Origin: Janibacter melonis
Lineage (GTDB): Bacteria > Actinomycetota > Actinomycetes > Actinomycetales > Dermatophilaceae
Direction: 5' to 3'
Length of the DNA: 64,000 nucleotides
Assembly: GCF_020567375.1 (NCBI RefSeq)
Contig: NZ_JAJBZM010000002.1
Location: forward strand, 1-64,000
Shown: one piece after another, positions 61,836 to 64,000 of the stretch
Position numbering within the stretch: the stretch's first letter is position 1
How the letters are laid out: the number at the start of each line of letters is the position of its first letter
The notes under the pieces: generated by a model
Told to the model about the DNA's origin: nothing
Database searches by the model: none
The model's input: the letters and a program-made list of their open reading frames with translations, nothing else
Position numbers and translations under genes: made by a program

Positions 61836-63821
61836 ATGTTCGACGCTGCACTCTCAGCCCTGGGCTCCCTCTCCGAGCCCTCCCTGCTCCTCATGCTCGC
61901 CGCCGGTGTCATCGCCGGTCTCGTCATGGGCCTCATCCCGGGCCTCGGCGGCACGGGCGCGGTCGCGATCCTGCTGCCGGTGACCTTCGGGATGGAGCCC
62001 GAGCAGGCCTTCGCCCTGCTCATCGGCGCCCTCGCGGTCGTCCACACCTCCGACACCGTCTCCGCGGTCCTCCTCGGCGCACCCGGGTCGGCCTCCGCGA
62101 GCGTGACGATGCTCGACGGCTACGCCATGGCCCGCAAGGGCGAGGCGAAGCGGGCGCTCTCGCTCGCCTTCCTCTCCTCGATGGCCGGCGGTCTCATCGG
62201 CGCGCTCGGCCTCACCCTGGCCATCCCGCTCGCCCGACCGCTCGTCCTCTCCTTCGCCAGCCCCGAGCTCTTCATGCTCACGGTGCTCGGCGTCTCGCTC
62301 GCCGCCGTCCTCTCGCGCGGCAACGTCGTCAAGGGCCTCCTCGCCGGTCTGCTCGGCCTGCTGCTCGGCTTCGTCGGCACCTCGCCGACGACCGCCGAGG
62401 AGCGCTTCACCGGTGGCAGCCTCTTCCTCGGCGACGGCCTCTCGCTCGTCGCGGTCGCGCTCGGCATCTTCGGCCTGGCCGAGATCGCCTCGCGCGTCGG
62501 CCAGCGCACCGTCGACCGCGACATGGTCAGCCTCGGCGGCGGCTGGATGTCGGGCATCAAGGAGTGGGTCACCCACTGGACCCAGGTCATCCGCGGCTCG
62601 CTCATCGGCATCTGGGCCGGCGTCCTGCCCGGCGTCGGCGCGACCGCCGGCACCTGGCTCGCCTACGGCCAGGCCGTCGCGACGGCCAAGGACAAGCGCA
62701 AGTTCGGCAAGGGCGACCCCCGCGGCATCGTCGGCCCGGAGAGCGCGAACAACTCCGTCGAGGCCGGCGACCTCATCCCGACGCTGCTCTTCGGCATCCC
62801 CGGCGGCGTGCCCTCGGCGATGCTCCTCGGCATGCTGCTCACCTACGGCATCCAGCCGGGGCCGGCGATCGTCACCGAGCACCTCAACCTCATGTACCTC
62901 ATCGTGTGGTGCTTCGCGATCGCGAGCATCGTCGGCGCCTTCTTGTGCTTCCTCGCCACCCCCGGTCTGGCCAAGCTGACGAAGGTCCCCTTCGCCGTCC
63001 TCGGCGCCGGCCTGCTCGTCATCATGCTGCTCGGCGCCTTCCAGGAGGGTGGCCAGATCGGTGACCTGTGGATCATGGTCGCGCTCGGCGCGGCCGGCTG
63101 GCTGATGAAGGCCACCGACACCCCGCGCGCGCCCTTCCTCATCGGCTTCGTCCTCGCGATCCCGATGGAGCGCTACTACTACCTCACGGACTCGCTCTAC
63201 GACGGCGTCGGCTGGCTGACCCGCCCGGGCGTCCTCGTCTTCCTCGCCGTGCTCGTCGGCCCCCTCGTGTGGGGGCTCGTCAAGCGCACGCGTCGCAACC
63301 GCGACCAGGCGGCCGACCTCGGCCACCGCGGCGAGGCCGACCTGCGTCACGACGACGACGAGGACACCGAGCAGGGCATGCTCAAGGACTCGCCGTGGTC
63401 GCTGGGCTTCGCGGTCCTCACGACCGTCGTCTTCGCGGTCGCCCTCGGGGTCAGCCAGACATTCTCCCCGGAGGCGCGGCTCATGCCCCAGCTCGTGAGC
63501 GCCGGCGGTCTGATCATGGGTCTGGTCCTCGTGTGGGCCGAGCTGCGCACGCGTCGCGACGGGGCGGCCCCTCGCCCCGGGTGGACCCACGACGTGACGA
63601 TCGCGGTGAGGATGTTCGGCGCGATGGCGCTCTTCCTCGTGCTCGTCATGCTCGGCGGCTACCTCGTCGCGGTGACCCTCTTCGTGCCGGGCTTCCTGCT
63701 CTACGTGGCCCGGGCGCGGCCTCGCACCGCGATCGTCTACACACTGGTGCTGTGCCTCGTGCTCGCCGCACTGCCCTCGATCCTGCCCGTGGACCTGCCG
63801 ACCGGTCTGCTGCAGGGCTGA
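61836..63821 (+). CDS. tctA: Fused TctA-TctB tripartite tricarboxylate transporter membrane protein
   Basis: A 661-aa membrane protein. Residues 1-490 are TctA, with GLIPGLGGTGAVAILLP near the N terminus, LLGAPGSASA and the mid-protein PESANNSVEAGDLIPTL and GIPGGVPSAM. A charged Asp/Glu linker (about 490-515) leads to a C-terminal four-helix TctB-like part (FAVLTTVVFAVALGV, GGLIMGLVLVWAE, MFGAMALFLVLVM, VYTLVLCLVLAAL). TctA and TctB are normally separate genes, with tctB first. Nine bases follow tctC. Confidence 0.9.
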   Translation: MFDAALSALGSLSEPSLLLMLAAGVIAGLVMGLIPGLGGTGAVAILLPVTFGMEPEQAFALLIGALAVVHTSDTVSAVLLGAPGSASASVTMLDGYAMARKGEAKRALSLAFLSSMAGGLIGALGLTLAIPLARPLVLSFASPELFMLTVLGVSLAAVLSRGNVVKGLLAGLLGLLLGFVGTSPTTAEERFTGGSLFLGDGLSLVAVALGIFGLAEIASRVGQRTVDRDMVSLGGGWMSGIKEWVTHWTQVIRGSLIGIWAGVLPGVGATAGTWLAYGQAVATAKDKRKFGKGDPRGIVGPESANNSVEAGDLIPTLLFGIPGGVPSAMLLGMLLTYGIQPGPAIVTEHLNLMYLIVWCFAIASIVGAFLCFLATPGLAKLTKVPFAVLGAGLLVIMLLGAFQEGGQIGDLWIMVALGAAGWLMKATDTPRAPFLIGFVLAIPMERYYYLTDSLYDGVGWLTRPGVLVFLAVLVGPLVWGLVKRTRRNRDQAADLGHRGEADLRHDDDEDTEQGMLKDSPWSLGFAVLTTVVFAVALGVSQTFSPEARLMPQLVSAGGLIMGLVLVWAELRTRRDGAAPRPGWTHDVTIAVRMFGAMALFLVLVMLGGYLVAVTLFVPGFLLYVARARPRTAIVYTLVLCLVLAALPSILPVDLPTGLLQG

Positions 63822-63844
63822 CCACCACCTGAGAGGACACGCTC

Positions 63845-64000
63845 ATGACCATCGTCGTCGCCTACGCGGACACCCCACCGGGTCACGCCGCGCTGCGGGC
63901 AGCCGCCCGCGAGGCCGTCCTTCGCTCCGAGGAGGTCGTCGTCGTCCCCGCGACCGCGGACCTCGACCCCACGACCGACTCGCTGCGGGCCGTGCTCGAC
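63845..64000 (+). CDS. Universal stress protein family, 5' part only
   Basis: The first 52 codons (MTIVVAYADTPPGHAALRAA) match the start of a UspA-type domain: first strand, then helix with ALRAAAREAVLRSEEVVVV. The gene runs off the window. It lies 23 bases after the TctAB gene and is probably in the same operon, where USP-like genes often accompany TTT transporters. Confidence 0.7.
   Translation, partial: MTIVVAYADTPPGHAALRAAAREAVLRSEEVVVVPATADLDPTTDSLRAVLD

Overview
The window is a stretch of a high-GC actinobacterial chromosome. Supporting signs are GTG starts, ATGA/GTGA gene overlaps, DtxR-type iron boxes, a class F-type sortase beside an excalibur protein, DinB/DUF664 proteins and a BetT-BetA-BetB choline locus. 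The very frequent octamer CGAAGGGG and a dispersed 36-47 bp palindromic repeat suggest the Intrasporangiaceae (Janibacter-like); that placement is inference, not shown by the sequence alone.

Layout. 0.1-2.1 kb: FMN-type stress protein, iron-box DUF2470-like protein and a TetR regulator. 2.2-7.6 kb: betB-betA-betT for choline uptake and oxidation to glycine betaine, with tandem TetR-type operators in front and a 44-bp perfect palindrome between betB and betA. 7.6-7.8 kb: a nested hairpin element between two near-identical terminator hairpins. 7.8-9.0 kb: a hypothetical protein and an alpha/beta hydrolase. 9.0-15.4 kb: iron-box hydroxamate siderophore operon of three overlapping genes: N-monooxygenase, GNAT-NIS synthetase fusion, and penicillin-acylase-GNAT fusion. 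15.5-18.4 kb: excalibur protein, sortase, SRPBCC and DinB proteins.

18.4-26.6 kb is a restriction-modification/defence island, visibly AT-richer for most of its length and free of the host octamer: vsr, a C5-cytosine methyltransferase, and an opposing four-gene operon (MORC-type GHKL ATPase, Z1 helicase, DUF4420 PD-(D/E)XK protein, and an unrecognised candidate nuclease). It is flanked by a frameshifted arylamine N-acetyltransferase pseudogene. 27.5-31.2 kb: membrane protein, ABC-F ATPase with a short upstream leader ORF, lipoprotein. 31.4-37.9 kb: partial phenylpropionate catabolic locus (mhpA-mhpB-mhpC-doxX, IclR regulator, MFS transporter), with matching 17-bp palindromes at both promoters.

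38.0-48.6 kb: two divergent operons around a LysR regulator. One carries YjbQ, FGGY kinase, xylose-isomerase-like TIM barrel, triosephosphate-isomerase-like protein and an SDR. The other carries a 33-aa ORF, a ribose-type ABC transporter and an N,N-dimethylformamidase large-subunit homologue. I read this as one catabolic locus for an unknown polyol- or sugar-like, perhaps amide-bearing, compound. A tRNA-Leu(CAG) follows. 48.8-58.2 kb: MerR/DUF4188 pair, DinB protein, NarL-type two-component system divergent from an FtsX-type ABC exporter, alpha/beta hydrolase, DUF427, and a MarR/MMPL pair. 58.4-64 kb: LysR divergent from a PrpF-family isomerase and a tripartite tricarboxylate transporter with fused TctA-TctB, then a universal stress protein cut by the window end.
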